Shown here one piece after another: positions 17,557 to 26,715 of a stretch of 64,000 nt of DNA (position 1 is its first letter; the number at the start of each line of letters is the position of its first letter). The translations under genes and the position numbers were made by a program. Under the pieces are notes generated by a model, which was not told the DNA's origin, searched no databases, and worked only from the letters and a program-made list of their open reading frames with translations. This stretch comes from Achromobacter marplatensis (GTDB lineage Bacteria > Pseudomonadota > Gammaproteobacteria > Burkholderiales > Burkholderiaceae_B): NCBI RefSeq assembly GCF_002209535.1, contig NZ_NJIG01000003.1, positions 62,001-126,000 on the forward strand, given 5' to 3'.

Positions 17557-18609
17557 ATGCCGGATTTCGGTTCCTCTCAGCAAGACTTCCCCAAACGCCT
17601 GTGCCGGCTCGACCTGTGGCTGAACCCGGTGTTCGACCAGCTTATCGAGGCCGAGCCCGGCATCGGCTTGTCGGTGCTGCCGGCGCGTGGCGACGATGCG
17701 CGCACGTTGGCCGGCCTGAAGACCGCCCACGCTTATCACGTATCCGCCGCCCGCGATGAACTGCCCCGCCAATGGTTCGTGAACGCGGAACTGATTTCGC
17801 AATGCCCGGATCTGGTTTGCGTGTCTTCGGGTGGCGCGGGCTACGACACGGTCGACGTGCCGGCCTGCACGGCCGCCGGCATCGCCGTGGTGAACCAGGC
17901 GGGCGGCAACGCCGCGTCGGTCGCCGAACACACGTATGCGCTGCTGCTGGCGGTGCAGCGCCGCGTCGTCGAATCGCATCAACGCTTGCGCCACGACACC
18001 GGTTTTTCCCGCGAAGACCTGATGGGCCACGAGATCCATGGCACGGTGATCGGCCTGGTGGGCATCGGACAAATCGGCTCACGGGTCGCCCGCATCGCGC
18101 AAGGCTTCGGCATGCGGGTAATTGCGCATGACCCGCTGCTGGACGCCGACACCATCCGCAGCCGCGGCGCCGAACCGGTTGGGCTGGCCGAGTTGCTGGA
18201 GCAATCGGACGTGGTGTCGCTGCATTGCCCGCTGGACGCGTCCACGCGCGGCCTGATCGATGCGCGCGCCTTCGCCGCCATGAAACCGGGCGCCGTATTC
18301 ATCTCGACCGCACGCGGCGGCATCCATGACGAAGCCGCCCTGTATCACGCCTTGCAGGGCGGGCACCTGCGCGGCGCCGGCCTGGACGTCTGGCAGCAAG
18401 AACCCCCTCCGCGCGATGCGCCGTTGCTGGGGCTGCCCAACGTGGTGGCCACCTTCCACACCGCGGGCGTCACCCACGAGGCCCGGCGCAACGTCGCGCG
18501 ATCGTCCGCGACCCAGCTGATCGCGATGCTGCGCGGCGAGCGCCCCCCGCAATTGCTCAACCCCGAAGTCTGGCCCGTCGCCGCGGCACGCATCGCCAAA
18601 TTGAAGTAA
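17557..18609 (+). CDS. NAD(P)-dependent D-2-hydroxyacid dehydrogenase
   Basis: Oxidoreductase of 350 residues that reduces 2-keto acids to D-2-hydroxyacids or the reverse. The Rossmann motif GLVGIGQIGSRVA lies in the middle. The catalytic set is visible as Arg in STARGG, Glu in LDVWQQEPPP and His in FHTAGVT. The start at 17557 follows GGAG at about 10 bases; an ATG at 17533 has no ribosome site. It sits 88 bases before a Bug receptor gene on the same strand, which suggests uptake and reduction of the same carboxylate. Confidence 0.92.
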   Translation: MPDFGSSQQDFPKRLCRLDLWLNPVFDQLIEAEPGIGLSVLPARGDDARTLAGLKTAHAYHVSAARDELPRQWFVNAELISQCPDLVCVSSGGAGYDTVDVPACTAAGIAVVNQAGGNAASVAEHTYALLLAVQRRVVESHQRLRHDTGFSREDLMGHEIHGTVIGLVGIGQIGSRVARIAQGFGMRVIAHDPLLDADTIRSRGAEPVGLAELLEQSDVVSLHCPLDASTRGLIDARAFAAMKPGAVFISTARGGIHDEAALYHALQGGHLRGAGLDVWQQEPPPRDAPLLGLPNVVATFHTAGVTHEARRNVARSSATQLIAMLRGERPPQLLNPEVWPVAAARIAKLK

Positions 18610-18697
18610 CGCAGTGCCCGCAACGCCACCACGGCGTTGCCCCCCTTAAAAAACAGCGCGGCACCAAGCCGCCGACCCATCCCCCCGAGGAGACACC

Positions 18698-19696
18698 ATG
18701 CAACACCCCAACAAGCGCCGCATGCTGCGCGCACTGGCCGCGTCGGCCGCCCTGCTGTCGGGCGCCGCCTTCTTTGGCGGCAGCGCCCAGGCCGCCGGCT
18801 ACCCGGAGCGCCCCATCAACCTGATAGTGTCCTACGGTCCCGGTGGCGGCACTGACCTGGTAGCGCGCATGATGGCGCCGTTCCTGCAGAAATACCTGGG
18901 CAACGACGCCCGCATCGTGGTGCTGAACCGCCCGGGCGCAGGCGGCGCCATCGGCTTTACCGAACTCGCGCGCGCCCAGGCCGACGGCTACACCATCGGC
19001 TTCATCAACACGCCCAACCTGCTGACGATTCCCATCGAACGCAAGTCCAACTTCACCTGGCAAAGCTATGACTTGCTGGGCAATCTGATCGACGATCCCG
19101 GCGCCTTCACCGTGCGCAACGACAACGAACTGAAGACGCTCGCCGACCTGTCGGCGTACGCCAAGAAGAACCCCGGCAAGGTGACGGTGGGTACGACAGG
19201 CACGGGGTCGGACGACCATCTGGCGATGCTGCGGTTCGAACGGGCGTCAAGCACGAAGCTCAGCCACATTCCCTACAAGGGCGCCGGCGAAGTGCGCGGC
19301 GCGCTGGCGGGCGGCGAGATCATGATCGGCGCAATCAACGTCGGCGAGGCGCTGCAGTACCAGAAAGGCGGCACGCCGTTGCGTTTCCTTGGACAGATGG
19401 GCAAGACGCGCTCGGCAGCGCTGCCCGACGTGCCCACCTTCAAGGAACAGGGTTATGACTTTGAACTGGCGTCCTTGCGTGGCCTGGCCGCCCCCAAGGG
19501 ACTGCCGGCGGAGGTGCGCGGCAAGCTCGTCGACGCGGTCAAGCGCACAGTGGACGACCCGGAGTTCCAGGCGAAAGCCAAAGAGATGTTCGCCCCGCTG
19601 CGCTACCTGGCCCCCGCCGACTACGCGCGTGAATTGGCGGCCGGCGAGGCGGAATTCCAGACGCTGTGGAAGGAAGCCCCCTGGCTGGACAAGTGA
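18698..19696 (+). CDS. Bug-family periplasmic binding protein
   Basis: Exported receptor of 332 residues of the Bug/TctC family. A Sec signal ends near GSAQA-AGYPERP and the ligand loop reads NLIVSYGPGGGTDLVARM. Family signatures ADGYTIGFINTPNL and SHIPYKGAGEVRGALAGGE follow. A GAGGAG ribosome site precedes the ATG. It probably forms an operon with the D-2-hydroxyacid dehydrogenase upstream. No membrane transporter genes are adjacent, so it must use a distant TctAB pair or act as a sensor. Confidence 0.93.
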   Translation: MQHPNKRRMLRALAASAALLSGAAFFGGSAQAAGYPERPINLIVSYGPGGGTDLVARMMAPFLQKYLGNDARIVVLNRPGAGGAIGFTELARAQADGYTIGFINTPNLLTIPIERKSNFTWQSYDLLGNLIDDPGAFTVRNDNELKTLADLSAYAKKNPGKVTVGTTGTGSDDHLAMLRFERASSTKLSHIPYKGAGEVRGALAGGEIMIGAINVGEALQYQKGGTPLRFLGQMGKTRSAALPDVPTFKEQGYDFELASLRGLAAPKGLPAEVRGKLVDAVKRTVDDPEFQAKAKEMFAPLRYLAPADYARELAAGEAEFQTLWKEAPWLDK

Positions 19697-19739
19697 GCCG
19701 GGTGCGGCCAGACCGGGCCTGGGCCTGGGCCGCCAGCGC

Positions 19740-20573
19740 TTACTGCGCCTTGACGTCTTCGCCCGGGTAACCGTCGATATAGGCTCGGCCCGAGCAGCGC
19801 ACCATGGCCACGCAAGCCGGCGCGCCCGTCTTGGCCGTGCACGTGGTGCGCGACGTCTCGCGCGCCGACACCGCATCGGTGTTCACCGCCGTGAATCGCG
19901 TGCCGCGGCCTTCGCTGCCCTTGACCCAGGCCATGCCCACGCAGCTGTCCTTGTAGGTCAGCAGCTTGCGGCAGTCCTTGCAATCTTCCCACTTCAACAG
20001 CATGGTGACGGCCTCGTCTTCGGTGGGATAGCCGTCCGCATAGAGCATGCCCCCATCGCCGTTTTCAGCCACGGCGCCCCAGTAGCCGCGGCTGTCCATC
20101 TTGGCCGACAGCGCTTCCACGTCGGCGGGCTTGGCCCGCTTCGGGGCCGCGAGGTCTTCGGCGCTATAGGCCGGTCCCGCGCACAACGGCATCGTGGTCA
20201 GCCGGCACTTGCCGTCCGGACTGCCTGCCGTGCAGCGGCGCATGGCCTTCTTGGCCGCCATTTCCGGCGACACACTGTTGCCCGGAAACAGGTCCTGGCG
20301 CGAATTGCGCGCATAGACCATGCAGCTGTCCCAGAACGTGGTCAGCACCTTGCATTCCTTGCCGCCCGCCCGCTTGCACTCGGCGATCGCCCCCATATCG
20401 GCCCACTGCTTCGTCTTTTCCGGCATCACCCAATAAATCTTGTCGTGCTTGCCGTCGGTGGCAACGCCGCCATAGACCGTATCAGCGTGCGCCGCAGGAG
20501 AGGCCAGGCCCGCCACCAAAGCAAGAGCGGCGAACGCGGCACGGATCAGGGGAAGGAATCGGGCAGACATCAT
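19740..20573 (-). CDS. Secreted protein with two DUF4189-like domains
   Basis: A 277-residue protein from the ATG pair at 20573/20570, exported by a Sec signal ending near PAAHA-DTVYGG. The body contains two copies of a cysteine-rich unit: AECKRAGGKECKVLTTFWDSC in the first half and LLKWEDCKDCRKLLTYKDSC in the second, each followed by a short Cys-containing tail. This pattern resembles DUF4189 proteins, which are secreted and disulfide-rich with no known activity. It is convergent with the Bug gene and divergent from a lipoprotein gene. Confidence 0.78.
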   Translation of the reverse strand: MMSARFLPLIRAAFAALALVAGLASPAAHADTVYGGVATDGKHDKIYWVMPEKTKQWADMGAIAECKRAGGKECKVLTTFWDSCMVYARNSRQDLFPGNSVSPEMAAKKAMRRCTAGSPDGKCRLTTMPLCAGPAYSAEDLAAPKRAKPADVEALSAKMDSRGYWGAVAENGDGGMLYADGYPTEDEAVTMLLKWEDCKDCRKLLTYKDSCVGMAWVKGSEGRGTRFTAVNTDAVSARETSRTTCTAKTGAPACVAMVRCSGRAYIDGYPGEDVKAQ

Positions 20574-20864
20574 CGTCGGAGTCAGGGGTCGAGTGGAGAG
20601 CGGGGACGATCTTAGCAAGAAGCTCCCCGGGTCCGTCCCCCTGTGAATATCGCCTGCCGGCATATTACGTAACAAATTTCACAGACCGCGAAGGGCTACT
20701 GGCCCCGTTTTCCGGTAAAAATGTCGAACTTTTCTGAAAGCAGACCGACAGCGGCGGGCGCATGCGCCACCAGACGGTGTCTGCGGCTCGGACAGCCCTC
20801 GGTCACGAAAAGAAACAAACGCGTTGAGCCACCTTGATCCGCCACGGAGCATCGACAGCACGCC

Positions 20865-21434
20865 ATGAAGTCGCCCCAGCCCTCCCCGATTCGCCGCACA
20901 CCGCTCTGGCAAGCAGCCAGCCTGATTGCCGCCGCCGCCAGCCTTGCCGGCTGCGCGCCGATGCCGACGGGCGGCAGTTCCGCGCTGCCCTCGTTGGGCA
21001 ATGTGTTCAAGTCGGGCCTGTCCTTCTCGCCCAGCGTGAACGTGGCCAAGAACATGGAAGGCCGCTCGATCAATGACGCCATCGCGGCCCTGGGCGAACC
21101 GTCCAAGACGCGCACGGTGGGCAACACCGTCGAGCTGGAGTGGTCCGACTATCAGACCGCACCCTACACGGAATGGGTCACCACCGGCTCCAGCCAGCAG
21201 GTTGTCGGCATGATCCCCGCCACCAACACCACCGCCGCCACCCCCGTCTTCCAGACCAACACGACCGGCCACTACCAGAACCGGTCGCGTGTCTATGAAT
21301 GCAAGGTGCTGATGCAGATGCAGAACAGCGTCATCGTCAGTTCCAGCGTCGACGGCAACGTGTGCCCGGAGTTCATCGCCGCACTGCGTAAATGGGCAGG
21401 TGAAAACGAGGCGAACAACTACGTCGTGAAGTAA
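20865..21434 (+). CDS. Putative outer-membrane lipoprotein, BamE/SmpA-like motif
   Basis: A 189-residue lipoprotein with lipobox LAGC-APMP after a hydrophobic signal. The segment SINDAIAALGEPSKTRTVGN resembles the small BamE/SmpA fold, in which a short helix with the pattern ...ALGxP is followed by beta strands. Two cysteines (YECKVLM and VCPEFIA) may pair in the periplasm. The fold match is only suggestive and the function is unknown. Confidence 0.7.
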   Translation: MKSPQPSPIRRTPLWQAASLIAAAASLAGCAPMPTGGSSALPSLGNVFKSGLSFSPSVNVAKNMEGRSINDAIAALGEPSKTRTVGNTVELEWSDYQTAPYTEWVTTGSSQQVVGMIPATNTTAATPVFQTNTTGHYQNRSRVYECKVLMQMQNSVIVSSSVDGNVCPEFIAALRKWAGENEANNYVVK

Positions 21435-21443
21435 GCGGCGGGA

Positions 21444-21848
21444 TCAGCCCTTGGCGGCTTCCGGCAGTTTCGCGATCACCTTGATCTCGAAGTCAAAGCC
21501 GTACAGCCACGTCACGCCCACGGCGGTCAGGGTCGGATGCGGCGCCTCGCCCCAGTATTCCGGCACCACCTGCCAGATGGCTTCGAACTGGGATGCGGGA
21601 TTGACCATGAAGACCGTCACGTCGACGATGTCGTCGAACGTGCTACCGGCCGCTTTCAAGATGGCGTTCAGATTGTCGAACGCCCGCCGGACCTGCGTTT
21701 GAAGGTCCGGCTCCGGCGAGCCGTCCTCGCGGCTGCCCACCTGCCCCGACACGAACAGAAAACCATTGGACCGGATCGCCGGCGAATACCGGTTGCGTTC
21801 GTAAAGCGCCTGGCGGCCCGGGGGAAAAACGACGTCGCGCGTAGTCAT
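21444..21848 (-). CDS. RidA-family (YjgF/YER057c/UK114) protein
   Basis: A 134-residue RidA-family protein. Members hydrolyse reactive enamine/imine intermediates released by PLP enzymes, or act in specific catabolic pathways. Typical segments are FLFVSGQVGSREDG, LQTQVRRAFDNLNAILKAAG and DIVDVTVFMVNP. The ATG follows GGAG at good spacing. It is divergent from a LysR gene 143 bases away, so it may be a regulated pathway-specific member rather than the housekeeping one. Confidence 0.9.
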   Translation of the reverse strand: MTTRDVVFPPGRQALYERNRYSPAIRSNGFLFVSGQVGSREDGSPEPDLQTQVRRAFDNLNAILKAAGSTFDDIVDVTVFMVNPASQFEAIWQVVPEYWGEAPHPTLTAVGVTWLYGFDFEIKVIAKLPEAAKG

Positions 21849-21991
21849 CAGTAAGCTCCATCAATGGGCCGGAACCGGCCCGTCATTAACCATGGCTTCA
21901 CTGTAAAGACCGGGCCGGGCCCGATAAACGGGCAACGTTGTCCATCACTGTTTGTAGAATCCAAACAATCTGCACACCCCCTGGAGCCGGC

Positions 21992-22921
21992 ATGGACCGA
22001 TTCGATGCGATGCAGGCGTTCGTCCGCGTGGTGGAAGCCGGCAGCTTCACCAAGGCGGCGGAAACGCTGCACATGAGCAAGACCAGCGTCACGCAACTGG
22101 TTCAGCAACTGGAGGCGCGCCTGCGCGTCAAGCTGCTGAACCGGACCACGCGCCGGGTCGCCGTCACCGCCGACGGCGCCGCCTACTACGAACGCGTCGT
22201 CAAATTGCTGGCCGACATGGACGATGCCGAAACCGGCTTATCCGCCGCCTCGGCCGCGCCCCGTGGACGCTTGCGCGTGGACGTGCCCAGCCCGCTTGCC
22301 CGCATGATCCTGATCCCCGCCCTGCCGGCGTTCCACGCGCGATATCCCGACATCCAGCTGGACATGGGCGTCAGCGACCGCATCGTGGACGTCATCGGCG
22401 AGAACGTCGATTGTGTCGTGCGCGGCGGTGAAATCACCAACCAGTCTCTGATGGCCCGCCGGGTGGCCGACCTGCAACTGGGCGTCTATGCCGCGCCCAG
22501 CTATCTGGAACGCGCCGGCCTGCCGTCCCACCCGAAGGAATTGGAAGACACGCATCACCGGATCGTCGGCTACCTGTGGTCGCGCATCGGCCGCGCCTTT
22601 CCGTACGCCATGCACCGCGGCGACGAAAGCGTCAACGTGCACGGACGCTACGTGCTGGCGGTGGACGACGGCAATGCCTACCTGGCCGCCGGCCTGGCCG
22701 GCATGGGCGTGCTGTGGCTGCCGCAATACATGGTCCGGCCCTACCTGGCGCGCGGTGAACTGGTGCCGATTTTCGAAGACTGGCGCCTGGACCCCATGCC
22801 GCTGTACATCGCCTTCCCGCCGAACCGGCACGTCAGCGCCAAGCTGCGCCTGTTCATCGATTGGGTGGTGGAATTGATGGGGCAATATGTGCCAGCGCCT
22901 GCTGGGTCCATCACGTCGTGA
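21992..22921 (+). CDS. LysR-family transcriptional regulator (CrgA-like)
   Basis: Regulator of 309 residues, started at 21992 (MDRFDAMQAFVRVVEAG), which gives the standard family N-terminus and has GGAG upstream. The helix-turn-helix is SFTKAAETLHMSKTSVTQLV, followed by LNRTTRRVAVTADG. Divergent orientation suggests control of the RidA gene. The C-terminal domain is complete. Confidence 0.92.
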   Translation: MDRFDAMQAFVRVVEAGSFTKAAETLHMSKTSVTQLVQQLEARLRVKLLNRTTRRVAVTADGAAYYERVVKLLADMDDAETGLSAASAAPRGRLRVDVPSPLARMILIPALPAFHARYPDIQLDMGVSDRIVDVIGENVDCVVRGGEITNQSLMARRVADLQLGVYAAPSYLERAGLPSHPKELEDTHHRIVGYLWSRIGRAFPYAMHRGDESVNVHGRYVLAVDDGNAYLAAGLAGMGVLWLPQYMVRPYLARGELVPIFEDWRLDPMPLYIAFPPNRHVSAKLRLFIDWVVELMGQYVPAPAGSITS

Positions 22922-23045
22922 GGTCCCTCACCCAGTCCGTGTGGCCTACCTAACAGAGGCTGTGAGCTAGACGCGGTGGCCGCAACTCCACCGCCGCGCC
23001 GTCCATCACCCCTTTCACGCCGATTCTCGACAGGCAATCCGAACC

Positions 23046-23480
23046 ATGAAGATCTTTGCAGCAGCGTTGCTAAGCCTTTCGTTCCTGGTGATGGCTCCCT
23101 CCGTCGCCGAGACTGACGTGGATCAAGCGGAGCTCCTGGGGACGCTGACTGGCGGAAGTTGGCATTCCCGCGACGGGCGGGGCTCCTACCGGGTGATCTT
23201 GGAGAGCGTGGGCTTCGAGCATGTGAGCTGCCATGTCTGGATCGAGTGGCTGGCCACTACGACATCCGGAAAGAAGCAACCCGAGCAACCGCCGCGCCTT
23301 GTCGCCAGGGTGTCATACAACGAAATCTCGAGCGGCTTCTGGTCTTGCAATCCAAAGAAGGTCGGGTTGGCCGGTGCCACGCTGACCATCCACGCCAAGC
23401 ACACCTATTCCGGCGAAAACCGCAAGTTTTGCGCCGTGCTGGGCGCACCGGGTGAGTACCGCGATCAGGGCTTATGCTGA
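23046..23480 (+). CDS. Small exported protein of unknown function
   Basis: A 144-residue protein with a Sec signal (KIFAAALLSLSFLVMAPSVAE). The mature part carries four cysteines (VSCHVW, FWSCNP, KFCAVL and a terminal Cys), suggesting two disulfides. It has no recognised family. It stands alone on the left edge of the accessory-looking block and its coding potential is supported mainly by the signal peptide and GC-rich third positions. Confidence 0.55.
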   Translation: MKIFAAALLSLSFLVMAPSVAETDVDQAELLGTLTGGSWHSRDGRGSYRVILESVGFEHVSCHVWIEWLATTTSGKKQPEQPPRLVARVSYNEISSGFWSCNPKKVGLAGATLTIHAKHTYSGENRKFCAVLGAPGEYRDQGLC

Positions 23481-23700
23481 GCCTGCTTCCATATCGCGCG
23501 GGTTAGTGCCTGCGGCACACCACGAACATTCCAATCTGTCTGGATATCTCGGCCCAGGAAGGGGCAGGAACGCGGCAATTACCGGGTCTTCGCGCACTGC
23601 TTCAACACGGCCCTCGACAACGGCGCTCTTACGCAGGGGAAACGCTCTAAGACGTCCTGCGGACATTGGTGAACGGCAGCTATAGGCAAGGCACAAGGAC

Positions 23701-23760
23701 CGCTTTGGGTCGGGAGCGGCCTGTCGTCATAGACGGCTCCCGGCCAGGAGCGATCGCTGG
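23701..23760 (+). repeat. Dispersed ~60-bp repeat, copy A (left edge of accessory block)
   Basis: About 51 of 60 bases match copy B at 36635-36694, in the same orientation. The longest identical run is about 18 bases, in the middle (GACGGCTCCCGGCCAGGA). It is non-coding here. It may be part of a repeat family or a boundary scar. Confidence 0.75.
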
Positions 23761-23765
23761 GCGCG

Positions 23766-23803
23766 TGCGGTCCATTAGGGTTATTTGAACGAACTGGACC
23801 GCA
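23766..23803. other. Hairpin, 9-bp stem
   Basis: TGCGGTCCA at 23766-23774 pairs perfectly with TGGACCGCA at 23795-23803 across a 20-base loop, just after repeat copy A. It could be a structured RNA element or half of a mobile-element end. No T-run follows, so it is not a standard terminator. Confidence 0.45.
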
Positions 23804-24063
23804 GGGAGACTTAACGGGTTGCGTCATTTTCGGGTCAGTCCGGCGCCTTACTGCTGAGAGGTGAGGCTTTACTCCTTCGGCTTGGCCGCACCCTGGCCGC
23901 TATGCCCCCCCGCGCCAACGGATAGGTTGCATACCTACAAAAGGACGCTGGCCGCGCTGGCGAAATTTGAGGGATCAACGTCTTTTACGCAGAACACCAG
24001 TAGGGTGAAACTTCGACATTGCCTATGCGAAGGCTGGCGTCTACGTCAAAAAGAGAGCGATGT

Positions 24064-24804
24064 ATGAATGATCTTTCAGGAAAGCGGGCGATCGTCACCG
24101 GTGGGGCCCGGGGGATCGGCGCGGCGATTGCGCGGGAGCTATCTGCTCGCGGCGCGGACGTCGTGATCACCTACAAGAGTGCCGTCGGGCAGGCCAACAG
24201 CCTAGCCGATGAGTTGACTGACGAGAGCCGACGTACCGTGGCCATTCAGGCCGATAGTGCCGATGCGCAAGCGGTCCGCTACTCTGTCGAAGAAGGCACC
24301 CGCCTGATGGGGGGACTAGACATACTCGTCAACAATGCGGGCATCCTGATTTCGAGCACTCTACAAACAATGGCGTTGGCTGATATCGACCGAATCCTAG
24401 CAGTCAACATCCGTGCAGCCATCGTCGCCTCGCAAACAGCGATACCACTCCTCTCGAACGGTGGGCGCATCGTGTCGATCGGATCGTGTCTCGCGGAGCG
24501 AGTAGCCATCCCGAATGTGACCGTCTATTCGATGTCGAAATCGGCTCTGCTGTCTTTTACTCGCGGACTCTCGCGCGAGCTTGCGCCGAGGGACATTACC
24601 GTAAATCTTGTTCATCCAGGTCCCACTGACACCGATATGAACCCAGCCCAGGGCCCTGATGCCGACTACCTCCGATCACAAATAGCGCTTGGGCGATTCG
24701 GAAGCCCGACTGACGTCGCGAAAGCTGTGGCCTATCTTGCGGGCCCAGACGGACGCCACATCACAGGCACCGGCCTGGTCGTTGATGGCGGAATCAACGC
24801 CTGA
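24064..24804 (+). CDS. Short-chain dehydrogenase/reductase (FabG-like)
   Basis: Classical SDR of 246 residues. The NAD(P) motif TGGARGIG is at about 12-19, NNAG at about 86-89, and the catalytic Ser-Tyr-Lys set in SIGSCLAER (Ser) and VYSMSKSALL (Tyr, Lys). It oxidises or reduces an alcohol/ketone with NAD(P)H. The start at 24064 begins the family N-terminus. Codon use is visibly less GC-rich than in the flanking core genes, consistent with acquisition. It sits 38 bases before a second SDR gene, so the two form a pair. Confidence 0.92.
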   Translation: MNDLSGKRAIVTGGARGIGAAIARELSARGADVVITYKSAVGQANSLADELTDESRRTVAIQADSADAQAVRYSVEEGTRLMGGLDILVNNAGILISSTLQTMALADIDRILAVNIRAAIVASQTAIPLLSNGGRIVSIGSCLAERVAIPNVTVYSMSKSALLSFTRGLSRELAPRDITVNLVHPGPTDTDMNPAQGPDADYLRSQIALGRFGSPTDVAKAVAYLAGPDGRHITGTGLVVDGGINA

Positions 24805-24842
24805 CGAGTTCAATCTTCATCGCTCATTCCAGGATAGTGCAG

Positions 24843-25601
24843 ATGGCACCCTGCCAGTCTCAGCAAATAGCGCGCCCCACATTGCTGCTAACCGGCGCGA
24901 GCCGTGGTATTGGGCATGCGACAGTGAAACTGTTTCACCACAGAGGGTGGCGTGTCTTGACGGTATCGCGGGCGAGCTTTGCGAGTGAATGCGCGTGGGT
25001 GGGCGGCGTGGACGACCACATTACCGCCGATCTGGCGAACCCGAGCTCGTATGAACTGATCGCGGCTGAAGTCCGCCGGCGCCTGGGTGGCGCGAAACTG
25101 GCTGCGATTATCAACAATGCCGCGATATCACCGAAACTGGCGAACGGCGGGCGCAAGGGCGTCAGCATGACGGCATATGAAGAGTGGCTTTCGCTTTTCA
25201 ACGTCAATCTTTTCTCCGCAGCGATGATCGTCCGTCTACTCCTGCCGGAACTCCGCATAGCGCAAGGCGCGATCGTCAACGTGACATCGATAGCGGGTTC
25301 TCGCGTTCATCCCTTCGCAGGAGCGGCTTATGCCTGCTCTAAGGCGGCCCTCGCAGCGCTCACGCGCGAACAGGCTTTCGAGTTCGGTCCGATGGGAATC
25401 CGGGCCAATGCGATCGCGCCCGGCGAGATCGACACCTCCATCTTGTCTCCAGGCACCGAGGCCATGGTTCAGGCGAACGTGCCGATGGGCCGGCTTGGCG
25501 ACCCAACAGAAATCGCAGGAGTGATGTTCTTCCTTTGTTCGAACGGAGCCTCGTATGTGAATGGCGCGGAAATCGACGTGAACGGAGGCCAGCACGTCTA
25601 A
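24843..25601 (+). CDS. Short-chain dehydrogenase/reductase (second of a pair)
   Basis: Classical SDR of 252 residues. The cofactor motif TGASRGIG, the NNAA variant of the NNAG motif, and the catalytic Ser-Tyr-Lys set (VTSIAG; AYACSKAAL) are all present, and the C-terminal NGAEIDVNGGQHV is typical. The ATG at 24843 has AGGA eight bases upstream; a GTG at 24837 is the alternative. It is convergent with the GlxA-type regulator gene. The two SDRs differ clearly in sequence and are not a recent duplication. Confidence 0.91.
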   Translation: MAPCQSQQIARPTLLLTGASRGIGHATVKLFHHRGWRVLTVSRASFASECAWVGGVDDHITADLANPSSYELIAAEVRRRLGGAKLAAIINNAAISPKLANGGRKGVSMTAYEEWLSLFNVNLFSAAMIVRLLLPELRIAQGAIVNVTSIAGSRVHPFAGAAYACSKAALAALTREQAFEFGPMGIRANAIAPGEIDTSILSPGTEAMVQANVPMGRLGDPTEIAGVMFFLCSNGASYVNGAEIDVNGGQHV

Positions 25602-25716
25602 TCACCTGGATGACCCGCGCCTTCCGCGGCAACAATCGCTGGGCGCCTACTGGGCATGCCAGTCCGGACGGCCGCCGGATTAAAGGATTAGCTCCACTCC
25701 CGGGTGGGCACCATAG

Positions 25717-26715
25717 TCAGGCAAGCGGATACGCTTCCCGGGATGCCATGCGTCGGATGCTCTGCGGCGGATGGCCAAGCACGCGAATGAATGCCCGGCG
25801 CATTCTTTCGGGATCGGTGAAACCGATTTTTTGGGCGATGATTTCGATAGGCTCCGCACCACGCTCGACGCGCTGCCTGGCCACCTCGACTCTCAGGCGC
25901 TCGACGGCCTTGGCCGGCGTCTCCCCCGTTTCGGCAAGAAAGGCGCGGCCGAACTGCCGGGGGCTCAGGCAGGCCACGGAAGCCAGGAGCTCGGTCGACA
26001 ATGATTCGTGCAAGTGTTCACGTATATAAGTCAGCACATTACGAATTCTGTCCGACTCGGGCTCCATATCGGCGATGGCCGAAAATTGGGATTGCCCGCC
26101 GGGCCGGCGATGGTAGACGACCAGCATCTGGGCGACCGCGTGAGACAAGTCGGCGCCATGATCCTCTTCGATCATTGCCAACGCCATGTCGATGCCAGTC
26201 GTGACGCCGGCTGACGTCCAGATGCCACCTTCTCGGGTGAAGATCCGATCGCCATCCACTTTCACCCGGGGGTACTCCCGTTGCAGACGGGCGGCGTATT
26301 TCCAGTGTGTCGTCGCGCACCGGCCGTCCAAGAGGCCGCTCGCAGCCAGAATGAAGGCCCCAGTGCATACGCTTGCTATGCGGCGAGCGCCCTTGGCGAC
26401 GACGTGGTTCAAGTAGTCGCAGGTTTCCGGCAATGCGTCATCGGGGTAGGCGCCAAGGCCGGCTCCCGCCACGATCACTGTGTCGTAGGCGGAAAACCCG
26501 GCCTTCCCCGTGGTGACTTCCAGGCCCGCCGAACTTTGAACGGGTCCTCCAGCCAGCGATATGACCTGGCATCCGTAAGCGTCGTCGCCCAGGAGCCTGC
26601 TGGCCACCTCGAACGCCGCCAGCGGCCCGGTCACGTCCTGGATCTGAAAGTCGCGGAATACGAGGAAAGCGACGTCCCGCGAAGCGGGACTCGCGCTTGA
26701 GGATGTTGGGTTCAT
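25717..26715 (-). CDS. GlxA-family transcriptional regulator (DJ-1/PfpI plus AraC domains)
   Basis: Regulator of 332 residues with an N-terminal DJ-1/PfpI-like domain (about 10-180, nucleophile-elbow region ASVCTGAFILAASGLL with its Cys) and a C-terminal AraC-type double helix-turn-helix (about 220-325, LASVACLSPRQFGRAF and IAQKIGFTDPERMRRAF). It is divergent from the RND efflux operon, separated by 442 bases, and convergent with the SDR pair. The position makes it the best candidate for controlling the pump. The ATG at 26715 is chosen; 26730 is possible. Confidence 0.92.
   Translation of the reverse strand: MNPTSSSASPASRDVAFLVFRDFQIQDVTGPLAAFEVASRLLGDDAYGCQVISLAGGPVQSSAGLEVTTGKAGFSAYDTVIVAGAGLGAYPDDALPETCDYLNHVVAKGARRIASVCTGAFILAASGLLDGRCATTHWKYAARLQREYPRVKVDGDRIFTREGGIWTSAGVTTGIDMALAMIEEDHGADLSHAVAQMLVVYHRRPGGQSQFSAIADMEPESDRIRNVLTYIREHLHESLSTELLASVACLSPRQFGRAFLAETGETPAKAVERLRVEVARQRVERGAEPIEIIAQKIGFTDPERMRRAFIRVLGHPPQSIRRMASREAYPLA

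Larger units (their letters stand above)
23481..24063. other. Intergenic stretch with repeat copy, hairpin and possible gene debris
   Basis: There is no convincing gene in these 583 bases. The plus strand at about 23575-23685 can be read as a short open segment (beginning NYRVFAHCFNTALDNG and ending SKTSCGHW before a stop) that looks like the tail of a coding region with its 5' part missing; I cannot name it. The stretch also holds one copy of a dispersed ~60-bp repeat and a hairpin, listed separately. The upstream region of the first SDR gene is at its right end. Confidence 0.5.

Noticed and set aside
23575-23685. Short open segment ending SKTSCGHW
   Set aside because: It lacks a start, a ribosome site and a recognised family, so it is noted as possible debris rather than called a gene.
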